Source: Bugula neritina (Eukaryota; Bryozoa; Gymnolaemata; Cheilostomatida; Bugulidae). Taken from it: a stretch of 64,000 nucleotides of DNA. The notes under the pieces are model-generated. The model was not told the origin of the DNA, did not search any database, and worked only from the letters and a program-made list of their open reading frames with translations. The stretch covers positions 14,502,633 to 14,566,632 of the forward strand of contig OZ037769.1 of NCBI GenBank assembly GCA_964035545.1. The letters are read 5' to 3'. The translations under genes were made by a program, and so were the position numbers. Positions 10,793-23,530 of this stretch are shown one piece after another; the stretch's first letter is position 1; the number at the start of each line of letters is the position of its first letter.

Positions 10793-10810
10793 TGGTGGCA
10801 GCGGTAGGAT
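10793..10810 (+). promoter_or_regulatory. Primer binding site, probably tRNA-Leu
   Basis: TGGTGGCAGCGGTAGGAT starts one base after the 5' LTR. It complements the 3' end expected of a tRNA-Leu with acceptor end CCGCTGCCA plus CCA, with one mismatch. The tRNA assignment is from general knowledge. Confidence 0.65.
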
Positions 10811-10863
10811 TAGAATAGACTAGTACGACAAGCAGCCATTAGAGAGAAAGAAAGAACAGCACC

Positions 10864-11787
10864 ATGGGGGACGAAGAAGAAGAAGTCGTGGTAGAAGGAG
10901 AAGAAGAAGTAGAAGGGGACCGTCTCACCATGGAGACGCTCATCACGGCTCTCCGAGAGGTCGGAAAGACCGGACAGGCAGCACCTGGAGACAGGTATCG
11001 CCTGAGGCCTCCGATTTTCGGAGGCGAGGGCGATATCGAACAATTCATCAGAGAGTTTGAGGAGGTAGCCACCCTGGCCGAATGGCCGGCACCGGTGCGC
11101 CTCCTCCACCTCCGTACCTGTCTGACGGGTCAGGCAAAGAGTTATGCTCTGGGACCCAATACAGCGCACATCTTTCAGGCCCTCAGGTCGCGTTTCGGGC
11201 TAACCGCCCGCGCCGCCAGGGACAGATTGCGCACCATACGCCGAGACCGGAAGACCTCACTCCAAGACCATGCAAACGCTATTGAGGCACTAGTACCAGT
11301 AGCCCATAGCGACGACACACCGGCAGCACAAAGAGGTGCTGTGTATGAAGCCTTCTTCCACACAATCAATAACCCTGGACTACAGCGTTATTACTTGGCA
11401 GCCAAGGTCACCACTATAGAGGAAGCCTTAACCCTGGGCAAGGCTTACTACCAAGTGGAGGGACCTCAGTGTGCGGATTTCACCGCTTGTCAAATTGAGG
11501 AACGACCCGAAGTCGCTAAATCGGATCAGCCAAACCCACAGGCCATGGCGGCTGCTACTACTTCGTCACCCGACCAGATGACCATGCTGATGGACATGGT
11601 AAAGGGATTGCAGGCAGAGATGAAACAGATGCAGAGAGAACAGGCTGATAAACGAAACCCCCGACCCCGGGGTGAACCAGCCGGTACTACCCACCTCACC
11701 TGCTGGGGGTGTGGTGCCAGGGGACATGTACGAAGACAATGCCCTCACGAAAGAAGGATGCCTTTAAACACCCGGGGCTCGCGGTAA
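10864..11787 (+). CDS. gag: Gypsy element 1 Gag polyprotein
   Basis: A 307-residue frame starting at ATGGGGGAC, 73 bp after the LTR. It opens with an acidic stretch. A capsid-like region carries the block RPPIFGGEGDIEQFIREFEE (about residues 48-67), and the C-terminus has one CCHC zinc knuckle (CWGCGARGHVRRQC). Gag forms the cytoplasmic particle that packages element RNA. The last codons carry the slippery heptamer TTTAAAC followed by TAA, and the pol frame overlaps in -1. The frame is intact. Confidence 0.9.
   Translation: MGDEEEEVVVEGEEEVEGDRLTMETLITALREVGKTGQAAPGDRYRLRPPIFGGEGDIEQFIREFEEVATLAEWPAPVRLLHLRTCLTGQAKSYALGPNTAHIFQALRSRFGLTARAARDRLRTIRRDRKTSLQDHANAIEALVPVAHSDDTPAAQRGAVYEAFFHTINNPGLQRYYLAAKVTTIEEALTLGKAYYQVEGPQCADFTACQIEERPEVAKSDQPNPQAMAAATTSSPDQMTMLMDMVKGLQAEMKQMQREQADKRNPRPRGEPAGTTHLTCWGCGARGHVRRQCPHERRMPLNTRGSR
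11763..11769 (+). promoter_or_regulatory. -1 ribosomal frameshift site TTTAAAC (gag to pol)
   Basis: The heptamer sits in the gag phase as T TTA AAC, the standard X XXY YYZ form, six codons before the gag TAA. A -1 slip continues into the pol frame at 11769 without a stop. GC-rich sequence follows (CCGGGGCTCGCGG) that could form a stimulatory stem. Element 2 keeps GTTAAAC at the same place. Confidence 0.8.
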
Positions 11788-13919
11788 CCTCCGCCAACCG
11801 TGAACCACCAGCCAACCCCATCCGGGAAGAAATGATCCAAGGAGCCTCTTCCAGGCCAGCCGAGGCTGCGTGGAGACGTCGGAGACCCCAAGGTCTGCCC
11901 GACTCTCTGACCCAGCCACCTACGACCCAGATGGGACCCCTAGATGCAGGATGGCAGGCACCTCGGAGATCTCGGAGACCGCAAGGTTTACCCGATCCTC
12001 CGGCCTGGCCACTCCAAAACCGGTTCGCGGGGTTGCCCGAAGAGGCTGTGGAGGAAGATTCAGCTTATTCGCAAGAGTATCCAAAGCTACCCTTCCAGCC
12101 TCAGAAAACCCCCGTTGTCTGTAAGACGAAGAGGAGGCCCGCTGTAAGGACCCAAGAGGTGTCCCCCCCAGAGACTGACCGACCCAGGAGCACCCAGCCG
12201 TATGGAAGCAGCTACTTCCTACCCGGAAAAATTTCGGGTAAAGCTGCCACCTTCCTGCTGGACACAGGGTGCACTACAAACCTGCTAAGTCGGCGTCTCT
12301 TCGACACCCTTGGTGCCCGAGAGCGGGCGAGCCTCGAGCCATACGAGGGAGCACACGGTACGTTGGCGGACGGATCGTGTATTCCCTTCTATGGCATTAT
12401 CACGTTACCTGGACGAGTCCGTGATAAAGTGATTCAAGAGACGTTCATTGTCAGCCACCTGAAGGAAGACGCCATTCTGGGAATGCCCTTTCTGGAGAAA
12501 CACCAGTGTCACATGGATTTCCAGAAGTCGGCGGTGGTGATGGCTGGGAAGGAACTTGCCTGTGTGGACAAGTTTGGTAGGCCCTTGGTGGGCGGAGTCC
12601 AGGTAGTGCAGGACTGCACGATTCCAGGGAGATCCCAGGCTACTCTCCGATGCAGGGTCAACTGCAAGGAGATCGCCGCACTGGGGGTGGTGGAGGGAAC
12701 GCACGGAGCAATCCGACTAGCAAACAGCCTAAATCGGCTGGACTGTCGAAGAGAGCTCCTCGTGCAATGCATCAACCCCTTTGCGGAATCGGTCCGATTA
12801 TCGGCTGGTGTACTGGTGGGGAAGTACCACTCCATCCATGAGGCGGATGTAGGTCCGGCACTGGAAACAGTGACCGACACCCAGGGAAACCCCCCTCACA
12901 ACCACCGAGAAGCAGTCCCGGAGCATGTGGCTGGCTTGTACAGTGGAGCGTGTGGGAACTGTACGAGTAGTACTGAACGCCAAACACTGGCTCAACTACT
13001 CGCGGAGTACAGTGATGTCTTCAGTCGTGGTGATGAAGATATGGGACTGACTAAGGTTATCTCCCACGAGATACCCCTGGCAGCTGGCACCACTCCCATC
13101 AGGCAGCCAACCCGACGTCTGGGCCCGGAGAAGGAGAAGGAGGTGAGCCGGCAGGTGCAAGATCTTCTCGACCGGGACCTGATTGAGCCTGCCCACGGTG
13201 CGTGGAGCTCTCCAGTAGTCCTGGTCAAGAAGAAGGATGGTAGCTGGAGGTTCTGTGTGGACTACCGCAGACTCAACAGCGTTACCATCCAGGACGCTTA
13301 CCCCCTCCCGCGGATAGATGAGTCTCTGGATGCCCTCGCGGGTAGCAAGTACTTCAGTACTCTGGACCTGCTTAGCGGGTACTGGCAAGTACCCCTCAGT
13401 CCTGATGCTCAGGACAAAGCAGCATTCATTACCCGCGATGGGCTCTGGAAGTGGAAAGTACTGCCGTTTGGACTTACGTCCGCCCCGGCAACTTTCCAAA
13501 GACTCATGGAGCAGGTCCTCAGTGGGTTACACTGGAAGACCCTCCTAATCTATCTGGATGACGTCATTGTCATCTCCCCAAACTTTACGACTCATGTCAG
13601 TCGTCTGCGGGAGGTCTTTGACCGACTCCGGGCTGCTGGACTGAAGTTGAAGCCCTCCAAGTGTGCACTCCTACAGCAAGAAGTCACGTACCTGGGCCAT
13701 GTGGTTGGCCGTGACGGGGTCGCTACCGACCCAGAGAAGGTACAGGCTGTGAAGGAGTGGGCCGTCCCCCGGGACCTCTCTGAATTGCGGGCATTCTTGG
13801 GCCTGGTAGGGTACTACAGGCAGTACGTACCGGGGTTTGCAGGGGTGGCTCAGCCTTTGAATCGGCTAACCACCAAGGAAGCACCCCCCACTCTAGCACA
13901 CAGGAAACACCGAACTTGA
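11769..13919 (+). pseudogene. pol: Gypsy element 1 Pol: protease and reverse transcriptase, truncated by internal deletion
   Basis: Entered by -1 frameshifting. After a Pro/Arg-rich linker comes a retropepsin with LLDTGCTTN (Asp codon 12261). RT follows with FCVDYRRLNS, the LPFGLTSAPATFQ block and the catalytic YLDD at 13551-13562, then the thumb and connection LGLVGYYRQY. It runs into an aberrant tail after LNRLTTK and stops at 13917-13919. Aligned with element 2, about 1.5 kb is missing, covering all of RNase H, the integrase zinc-binding part and the DDE core. The sequence after the junction continues the integrase in another frame. Protease and RT look catalytically intact, but the element cannot integrate by itself. 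Confidence 0.85.
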
Positions 13920-15778
13920 TGATGTTGGGCCGAGAAACCAGGGTACCAGAACATCTCGCGTACCACATTCCTAACCCAGAATTCCCAGTACATGAGTACG
14001 TGGGAAAGTTAGTCGAAACCATGAAGAAAGCTCATGACGCACTGAGAGAGAAACAGTGGCTGGTACGAACAGAAGATTCCGAGGAACCACCTCTGTATCG
14101 CGAAGGGGACTGGGTGTGGATGGTCAGCTACCGCAGGCGACGCGGACAATCGGCTAAATTACAGCCTAAGTTCGTCGGGCCCTACTGCGTGGTAGAGGTT
14201 TTACCAAACCATACATATCGTGTGGAACGCTCGGGACAGATATCTGTTCAAAACGAGCAGCGGTTGAAACCTTACCACGGAAGCCCGGAAGCCGCGGGAC
14301 AGGCACCACCACTGCTGGAACCAGCACGACAGCCCATCACCCGTGGGAGGAGGAATCAACCCCGAGAGTGGGAAATAATAGTTCGTGACCCCAGGGAAGT
14401 CCAAGACACCTCCGACGCCCCCCCACGGAGCCTGCCACCCGCTCTACACACCCATGATTTACCCACCCAGACCAGCCAACCAGAGACACCCACCTCGCTA
14501 ACACCGGCCCCAGAGGACCTCCCCTTGCCACCGACGCCTGTCCCAGACGATATTCCACCTCCACCAGACACCCCACATCAACCAAGCAACCCTACCAACC
14601 TCACGCTAGGGAGAGGGAAAAGAGACAAGAAACCACCGGGTTATTTAGCTGATTATCACGTGGGATGCATGGCTGAACTTCACCCTTCAAATCATTACCC
14701 CCAACCAGACTCGAATTCAAACTGTCACCTCAGAACAACCATAAATACACTGACTACCCAAGAAAATCGGGACCGAAATTCGGAGGCGGCCCGACACCCG
14801 GAGTTGTCTAATTTAATTGACCACTTGACCAGTCACGTGATCGGCGATCGCACGAGTTTTAAAATTAAAAATCAAAACTCGGCCATTTGCACTTCAACTT
14901 TGAACAATACAGCACGCTATTTTAAATTCAATTTGAAAAATTTGACAGATATGGAGCCTGTGACAGTTAATCAGACCCAGCTCGCTACGATATCAGGTAT
15001 TTCTAGCTTACTAGAACCTCCATTCACGGAGTGTAGTAGCTCTCTAGACTCATTTTCACCCGACTATCAGTGGGAAAATGAGCTGTTCTTTGATCACAAA
15101 GGTCAGGACGATGTAGAAGAGTCCCCAGTCCACGACTACCTGCTAGACCAGGAGGTTGGACGGGTGTCTCTTCGGCTATCACCTGACCTACCCATGTGTC
15201 AAAGAGTGCCTTACAAGGAGATGCCGAAATTCGGCACTCCTACGGCCAGGTCACCAAGCTCTCTGTTTTCTATTGCAGAAGCCATGGAATGTGAGGAGGT
15301 CGGGTCGAGTCGTATCGACTCCCCGGCCACCACAGTTCCCGACCCGGCTGTTACCAGCCCGCCTGAGGTTCCAGCACCAGAGCCTACGCTCACCACCCAG
15401 CCGGAAGCAGGTACCCCCCCTCCAGCCGACGGTTCCCCGTCCGGTGAGGGCCCTCAGTTGAAGGACGAGCCTCCTTACCAACAGCTAGCTCTCCCCCACA
15501 TCTTGACAGAGCGCCTCCACTGGACCACGGCAGAGACCCGTGCTAGGATAGAGCAGGACTGCGGAGAGGCCGGCAACCGCAAGTGCCGCCAGTGTAGTAA
15601 GAGATTTACTACTACCAGGCGACTGCGGGTGCACGTGCCCCAACATTATGCCAACGTCTTCTGCCCGTGTGGCGAATTCTCTTTTCAGAGAGATTATGTG
15701 CTGAGGCACCAGCGCATAGCCCGCTGCCACACGGGTCAGGTGTTTGTTGTCGACGAGGCGACATTTCCCGAATTTTGA
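13916..15778 (+). CDS. Gypsy element 1 integrase C-terminus fused to a Pro-rich, C2H2 zinc-finger tail
   Basis: A 620-residue frame. It starts in the end of integrase (MLGRETRVPEH), contains the GPY/F module (FVGPYCVVEVLPNHTYRV) and a Pro-rich linker. A long acidic, Ser/Pro-rich stretch follows, then two zinc fingers near the end. The first is a perfect C-x2-C-x12-H-x3-H (CRQCSKRF...HVPQH). The second is odd, C-x1-C-x12-H-x6-H (CPCGEF...H). A DNA- or RNA-binding accessory domain after integrase is unusual for gypsy elements. In the undeleted element this would be the C-terminus of Pol. A single TGA (15776-15778) separates it from an in-frame coiled-coil tail. Confidence 0.75.
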   Translation: MMMLGRETRVPEHLAYHIPNPEFPVHEYVGKLVETMKKAHDALREKQWLVRTEDSEEPPLYREGDWVWMVSYRRRRGQSAKLQPKFVGPYCVVEVLPNHTYRVERSGQISVQNEQRLKPYHGSPEAAGQAPPLLEPARQPITRGRRNQPREWEIIVRDPREVQDTSDAPPRSLPPALHTHDLPTQTSQPETPTSLTPAPEDLPLPPTPVPDDIPPPPDTPHQPSNPTNLTLGRGKRDKKPPGYLADYHVGCMAELHPSNHYPQPDSNSNCHLRTTINTLTTQENRDRNSEAARHPELSNLIDHLTSHVIGDRTSFKIKNQNSAICTSTLNNTARYFKFNLKNLTDMEPVTVNQTQLATISGISSLLEPPFTECSSSLDSFSPDYQWENELFFDHKGQDDVEESPVHDYLLDQEVGRVSLRLSPDLPMCQRVPYKEMPKFGTPTARSPSSLFSIAEAMECEEVGSSRIDSPATTVPDPAVTSPPEVPAPEPTLTTQPEAGTPPPADGSPSGEGPQLKDEPPYQQLALPHILTERLHWTTAETRARIEQDCGEAGNRKCRQCSKRFTTTRRLRVHVPQHYANVFCPCGEFSFQRDYVLRHQRIARCHTGQVFVVDEATFPEF

Positions 15779-15781
15779 GAC

Positions 15782-16165
15782 TTGATTCTCCCTCACATCG
15801 GCGACCCCCATAAACGGGCAACACTCGCCCAGGGATTTCCGGCATGCCGCCCAACGCAGGATGCTACCGACGACGAGGCACCACCCGCGGCCCAGCCAGC
15901 TGTCACCCGACCTCTCCGGGTTGTGTTGGCTAGGGTCGACGGGAATGGAGAGAGAACCCAGCAGATAGCCGGCCACAAGAGGCGGAGGCGCCAGGACCCT
16001 AGGACCCAGGGTTCCACCCCTACCCCAGCAGTGCCAGCACGATGCCCCCATGAGACAGAGGTTCTCCGGCTGCGCCGGCAGGTACGCCGGCTGGAAGACG
16101 ACCTCCACGCTGTTCGCCGCCGCCTGGACAGGCTCGAGGGCCGCAGAGGTGACCGTCGCAACTGA
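15782..16165 (+). CDS. Gypsy element 1 3'-terminal basic/coiled-coil ORF, in frame after a TGA
   Basis: The frame of the zinc-finger tail continues after one TGA for 127 codons. It has an Ala/Pro-rich region, a basic patch (HKRRRRQ) and a C-terminal heptad-like helix (VLRLRRQVRRLEDDLHAVRR). The stop could be a CGA to TGA change that cut one long product in two, or a real terminator with a second ORF. Element 2 has a comparable coiled-coil ORF at the same place, so the domain belongs to the family. Function unknown. Confidence 0.5.
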   Translation: MILPHIGDPHKRATLAQGFPACRPTQDATDDEAPPAAQPAVTRPLRVVLARVDGNGERTQQIAGHKRRRRQDPRTQGSTPTPAVPARCPHETEVLRLRRQVRRLEDDLHAVRRRLDRLEGRRGDRRN

Positions 16166-16333
16166 AGGCTACTCTACCCTTACTCATGACAATCAGCCTG
16201 CTCAAACCTGTACTACATTTATATTTTCTTATTTCTCTTTGTAAACTTGTGCACCCCTAGATATTGTTTTATATGTATTGTATATTTGTTTTTTTTTTGT
16301 ATCGGAAAGAGATGCTTTCCAATAGGGGGTGTG

Positions 16334-16746
16334 TGTTGTAGATTCGCACAAATATACCATGTCCTTGTTTTATTTAGAGTTATATTCCCTTGCACACGTC
16401 TCTTTTTTTTGTTATTATTATTATATGTAAACCGAGACTCGTGCGAAGTCGGAGCCCGAAGACGCGATATCGGAGGGGCCTGCCCGAGATCGGGCAGGTC
16501 TTCCTCCGATGTCGGTCGGCGGAACTCCGACGTTCGCACGAGTTTCGGTCCCTCATTAAGTGGCGGGAATTTCCCCCTATATAAGTACGAAGTTTTTCCA
16601 AAGCAATTCATTCTTGTACTGGAGCTCGAAACAGTCAGAAGTAATAAATACTCATATATTCATTTTGAATCAAGACTCTTTATTTCTATCACAATAACTG
16701 GCATGCAGACTACTAGTCTATTCTTATAATCCACAAAATCACAACA
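16334..16746 (+). repeat. 3' LTR of gypsy element 1
   Basis: Differs from the 5' LTR at three bases by eye. A G-rich polypurine tract (AGGGGG, about 16324-16329) precedes it by a few bases. Confidence 0.93.
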
Positions 16747-17002
16747 ATATCAATTACTTTTACACTATGAGCAAAAAATATAATCAAAAGTTGAAATTTT
16801 GGCCTATATAAGATGCAAAAAGCATGTGTGAATTGGTCATTAGTGGGTCAAGGTCAAATAGTGAGGCTGCTGAAGATGTCTCTTCTTACTCTATATTAAA
16901 AAAATAGCTTGCAAAACTTGTAGCATGCAGTTTCCTTCCAACAAATAGCGAGAGTACTTTAGAAATGCTCATGTTGAATAATGCCATTGTTGCAAGCATT
17001 AA

Positions 17003-17150
17003 GGCCCAATGTGGCGCATATGCTACATTTTGTAAAATCAAAACAAACAAACATATCAACAAAACACAACTTGATTTTAGTTTATAAAGTCCCTAGTGAA
17101 AGGTGAAACCCAGAATAAATTTTTTGCTAATGCCTTTTTTGGCCTGGGCC
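17003..17150. mobile_element. Short MITE relic with GGCCCA-type ends
   Basis: Left end AGGCCCAATGTGGCGCATATGCTACAT resembles the termini of the 8755-9137 element, and the right end GGCCTGGGCC precedes TAA. Probably a deleted copy of the same family. Confidence 0.45.
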
Positions 17151-17168
17151 TAACAGGGTTAGGCTGAT

Positions 17169-19200
<2,032 letters not shown>

Positions 19201-19539
19201 GGGTTGTACCCGAAACAAGATAAAAGTAGAAAAGAATGTAAATTAGTCAATAAAATAAATGGGTCATTTTGCTTAATTTAGTACACACTGGAAATCTCCA
19301 ATTTCTAGTTATCTTTTACAATTTAGCGCTGCTAATGAACATGGGTTTTTGCCCGAAACTAGTAAAATATGAATGAACGCACCTAAATATTTAAGGTTCT
19401 CTTTAATTTTGCTTGATTTCCCATGTTTTCTTCTTATTATTCAACTACTTTTGATTTCGGAGAGTTATGGTTTTTTCATAACACTCTGCAATCAAAAGTT
19501 AGGGTAGCCATTTTTATGTTAAAAGCATTTCGCATATAC

Positions 19540-19870
19540 TTTAGTTCTTTGGTCTTTAAGTGCTGGAGTAGAACAGATTTTATTAGCCCTTAATACTAGC
19601 GATTTTAGTGTCCTTTGCTTTCACGTTTTAAGTGAGAAAGAGTTCCAATGCCAATATGTATCATTATGTGTTGGCTTACGAAATACTGTAGTTTCCACTG
19701 AGCTATTGTGTCGCAAAACTGTAACATCCAGAAAAGAAAGTGATTTATTGGTTTCTTGTTTGTGTGTAAATTTTATGTTAGGATGAAAATTATTAAGTGT
19801 GTCGGGTAAGATACATAGATGATACATTTGCAACAATAGACCCTGATTATATTAACACAACAATCAACAC
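19540..19870. pseudogene. Penelope-like RT scraps in both orientations
   Basis: Minus strand 19545-19830 reads LNNFHPNIKFTHKQETNKS, LSFLDVTVLRH, TTVFRKPTHNDTY and, past a stop, LRANKICSTPALKDQR, which is the PLE thumb region. The plus strand at about 19807-19860 reads VRYIDDTFATIDPDY, the catalytic palm segment that should precede it. The two halves are now head to head, so an inversion joined them near 19800-19830. Confidence 0.7.
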
Positions 19871-19876
19871 ACAAGT

Positions 19877-22800
19877 TTAATAATTTTCATGAGGAGGGTT
19901 GAAATTCGTTGTAATGTTCATAGATTTAAGTTTGCTGTCAGTCACATAAGTTGTTAGAAGACTCGCAGCACCAATGAAATTGGTACCTTGGTCCGATTGA
20001 ATCGTCTGAATTGGACCTCCAATGGCTACCACAGTCCTGACAGCATTTATGATGCTGTCAGTAGTCATGTCCTCTAAAAGTTCAATATGAACAGCTCGTG
20101 AGGCCATGCATGTGACTATCAAGTCATATCGTTTTGATTCTTTTCTACCATCTTTGTCAATAAAAGGGCCAAAACAATCTAATCCACAGTGGGTAAAAAG
20201 AGGGGCTTCATTGACTCTCGCTGATAGTAATTTTGCCATTTGTGGTGTCAATGTTTGAGCTTTGATTCTTTTACATGTTACACAAAAGCATAACTTTGAT
20301 GAAATTGTGGATTTACCACCGATGATCCAAAATCTCTGTAATATTATTTTAGCCAGAATATACTGTAAGCCAAGGTGTCCCAGTTTTGCATGAGCGTCAT
20401 TTCTGATAAGCGTAGTGAGATGACTGTGCGTAAGTCAGAGTAACGGATGTTTTTCTTCAAATAATAGCAATTTACTGTTTTGTAGCCTTCCTTCCACCCT
20501 GAGCAGACCCACCTTATCTAGAAATGGGCATAGTTTTGCAATGGAGTTATGCTTGGATGTAGTCTGAGTTTGTTGGAGTTGCTTGATTTCTGGAATGAAG
20601 ATTTTTGATTGAACTGACTTGACTAGAGAGTGTAACGTTTGTTGGCGTTTCTCTTGCTGAGTGAGAGAGGTTTTGCATAGTGCTGCTTGGATTCTAGCAA
20701 TAACTTTAAGAGTGTAATATAGGTCAGAGAAAATTGTTAGACACCGACTAAGAGGGACAAAGGTGTGTTGAGTGGCTAATGAAACTTTCACTTCTTGGTC
20801 GTCATGTGAGTTGGTGAACTTTTTCTGATGAAGGAGTATGATAGGTTCATTCCACAAGAAGTCTGGTCCTGTGAACCAAATGCACTCAGGAGAGAAAAGT
20901 TGCTTTGGTGATAACCCACGCGATGCATGATCTGCAGGGTTGAGCTTAGTTGGGACATAAAAGCAGTTGTCAGCATTGAAGCTATAACAGATTTGCTGAA
21001 CTCGATTTGCAACAAATGTGTGATATCTAGCCTGTGTATTCTTTATATAACCAAGAACGACTTATGAGTCAGTATAAAAATACTGAGCTACATGATCTAT
21101 ACCTAGCTCTTCTGCTGCCTTGAGGCTTAGATTTGCAGCCCACGTGCTGTTTGGAGCTCCAATCTGGGAACAGAAATAGCTTTGAGCGTAATGACATGAC
21201 CTTTGCTACAGATTAAAGCAATATGCACACGTTTGGCTGAGTTTACAATTGCAAGTAGGAGCAATGACCGTAGGCCATTGTACTGGCATTGCTAAAGGTA
21301 TGTAGCTCAACTTCAGCAGGTGTTCCAAATAATGATGGTACAAAGCTTTTAGAAATTGATAGGTGTTTAGGATCTTTGAGGCTTTGTTCTCATGACAACC
21401 AGTTTGCCAGCATGCTTTCATCTAAAGGATCATCCCAGTCCATTTTTTTGCAAAGATCTTTGAAAAAAATTTTACCTTGCAGTATAACCGGTGATGTGAG
21501 GCCAAGTAAATCAAAGACTGTGGTAACATTTGAGAGCACGCCTCGTTTAGTGTTGCGTTTATCAACAAGATTCACCTGGAACTAGAAGGAATTTTGCTCA
21601 GAATTTTACATCAATCCCAAAGTTCTTTCAATTGGAAGACGGTCAGAGTTTAGGTCAAGATCATGCAGGGTTGCAGATTGTTCAGATTTGGGGAATGAAT
21701 TTAATATTTCTTTTTTGCTAGAAAGAATCTTCTGCTGGTGTACTTTACCTTGTTGGCAAATTCCCCTTGTCTCGGTAAGTACTTTGGTTGCAGATGTTGC
21801 ATCAGGCATACTGCATGAGCAAGTCATCATCTGCATAGAACTGATTTCTAATAAATTTTCGGGGCTTGTTGACTTGATGGATCATTTGTGCTGTACTGGT
21901 CAGCCAGATAACGTAGATCATATGTTACACATGCAAGAGGCGAGGTCGCTTCAAACACATGCACTTTCATACGGAATACTGTTATTTCACTCAGTTCGTC
22001 TAGTCAGAAAAATCGGAGATAATCTGTATCTTCCTCTGCAACACGAAATTGGTGAAACATTTGCTCAATATCACATGTAACAGCAATCTGTTCTTGATGG
22101 AAGCAAAGAAGAATACCAGTGAGACTGTTTAGATGATCTGGACCTGTCATGAGATAGTCGTTTATGCTTTTTTCATCTGACTTTGCAGCACTATCAAAAA
22201 CTACTCTAATCTTGCCTGGCTTCTTTGGATGCCATACCTCGAAATGTGGTATGTACCATGTGCTGTCCCCATGGCTTGCTATGTCTTGTGGAACTATTTC
22301 AGCCTCACCCTTGCTAATGAGGTTTTCCATGAACTCTTTGTACTGGTTTTCCAAGTTTTGGTTCATAGATAACTTTTTCAGTAGTGAGTTGAACCGGTTT
22401 TTGATGTTTTAAAACTGTTATTTTGTGGTAGTTTGTGTTTGAAAGGTAAAGGCATAGCCTAGGGCCACACTGTGCGTATTTTCGCATGCGAAAATTGAAA
22501 TCACAAGTAGCAAAGGTGTCCACTGTGCGCGTTGAGAAAACATTCGCACTTGTCGCTCAGCATTTTCAACGCAAGTGCGAATCGTCTCTGTCATCGTCAC
22601 CTAATTGGCTGATAGTTATTCAGCGAGCCCAATTTCTTCATTTTAGTGCTACATTCCAGTAAATTGCATTTTATTGAAAGCGAGCGCGATTTAAAAATGA
22701 AAGCTTTATTTATCACGCATCACTGACGCTACAGTGGACACCTTTGCTACTTGCGATTTCAATTTTCGCATGCGAAAATATGCACCGTGTGGCCCTAGGC

Positions 22801-23530
22801 TTAGTGACATGACCATAAATTATTTTTGTTTCTTGTTTCATGAGAGACAACAATGCTCTGTCTTCTACGGAAGCTGCTTGTTTGTCTGTTACACATTCCT
22901 TGAAATCTTGAGCCAATAAATTTACTGTTTTGTTTATTTGTTTTGATGTTTCAGTTTGGCACTTGAAAGATACCGATGTTTTAGCTTTGTTGGGTGAATG
23001 AGTTACGGTTTTATTTACTATTGTTGTTTAATTGCTTAAATTGTCATCATCATGTGTGTTATTTGTATCTAGACTACCCATGATAACCCACTCTAGGTCA
23101 GTACGCCAAATGGTTCATCGTCTGCGTCGTTTCCCACTAGTACCTCTCTAGGTTTGAAGGCTAATGGGCAATTGCTTCTAGTGAGTAGCCCTATTGAACT
23201 GCTTTGTCCCTTGGCCATGTGTTTCGCTAGGTCTTGTAAATGTGGCCAGGCGATAAAAGCACCTATACCTGCGCAATAGACTCATACTTGGCAGATATTT
23301 GCTCTGCAGAATACACATTAGGAAGCTTCACCTCCTTATTACAGCTATATCCTTTGGTGATTAGATCATCGGTTACCATTGTGTCTAACTCAAAGCTTTG
23401 GTGGTTCATTGTTGCCATTGGCAGTTTTGTTGGTTTTTTGATGCATGTGAGTTGTTGGTTATGTAACATGAGTCACTGCCTGAGTCAAAATTGGCAGATG
23501 TTATTAGTCTTGTGTGTGGATTTTTGACAG
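19877..23530 (-). pseudogene. Decayed BEL/Pao LTR retrotransposon internal region
   Basis: In minus-strand order, the A17-type peptidase region comes first (about 23470-23060, with SIGLLTRSNCPLAFKPREV). RT follows at 22366-22004 (WYIPHFEVWHPKKPGKIRVV, then VTCDIEQMFHQFRV) and its continuation (LDLNSDRLPIERTLGL near 21610). Integrase is at 20251-19877 (HCGLDCFGPFIDKDGRKESK, RAVHIELLEDM, QSDQGTNFIGA). The domain order and motifs are those of BEL/Pao. The frame is split by stops and shifts, a MITE is inserted at 22457-22800, and no LTR pair was found. Confidence 0.8.
22457..22800 (+). mobile_element. MITE with ~75-bp terminal inverted repeats, copy 1
   Basis: Ends are GCCTAGGGCCACACTGTGCG and the reverse complement. 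The repeats run inward through the inner palindrome TTTTCGCATGCGAAAA to GGTGTCCACTG. The middle holds further short inverted repeats (CGCACTTG/CAAGTGCG). It sits in the BEL/Pao remnant. A second copy in opposite orientation lies at 39320-39662. Superfamily not assigned; flanks are compatible with a TA target in copy 2. Confidence 0.8.

Larger units (their letters stand above)
10379..16746 (+). mobile_element. Ty3/gypsy LTR retrotransposon, element 1 (internally deleted)
   Basis: Two 413-bp LTRs (10379-10791 and 16334-16746) begin TGTTGT and end ACAACA and differ at three positions, so the insertion is recent. ATAT flanks both ends (10375-10378 and 16747-16750) as a 4-bp target duplication. 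Inside are a primer binding site, gag, a -1 frameshift site, protease and RT. A deletion then removes RNase H and most of the integrase. The integrase C-terminus, a long zinc-finger tail, a coiled-coil tail and a G-rich polypurine tract follow. It cannot move by itself but might be mobilised in trans. Confidence 0.93.

Noticed and set aside
15776-15778. TGA as selenocysteine codon
   Set aside because: No SECIS-like context or selenoprotein family is evident; nonsense mutation, readthrough or two ORFs are simpler.
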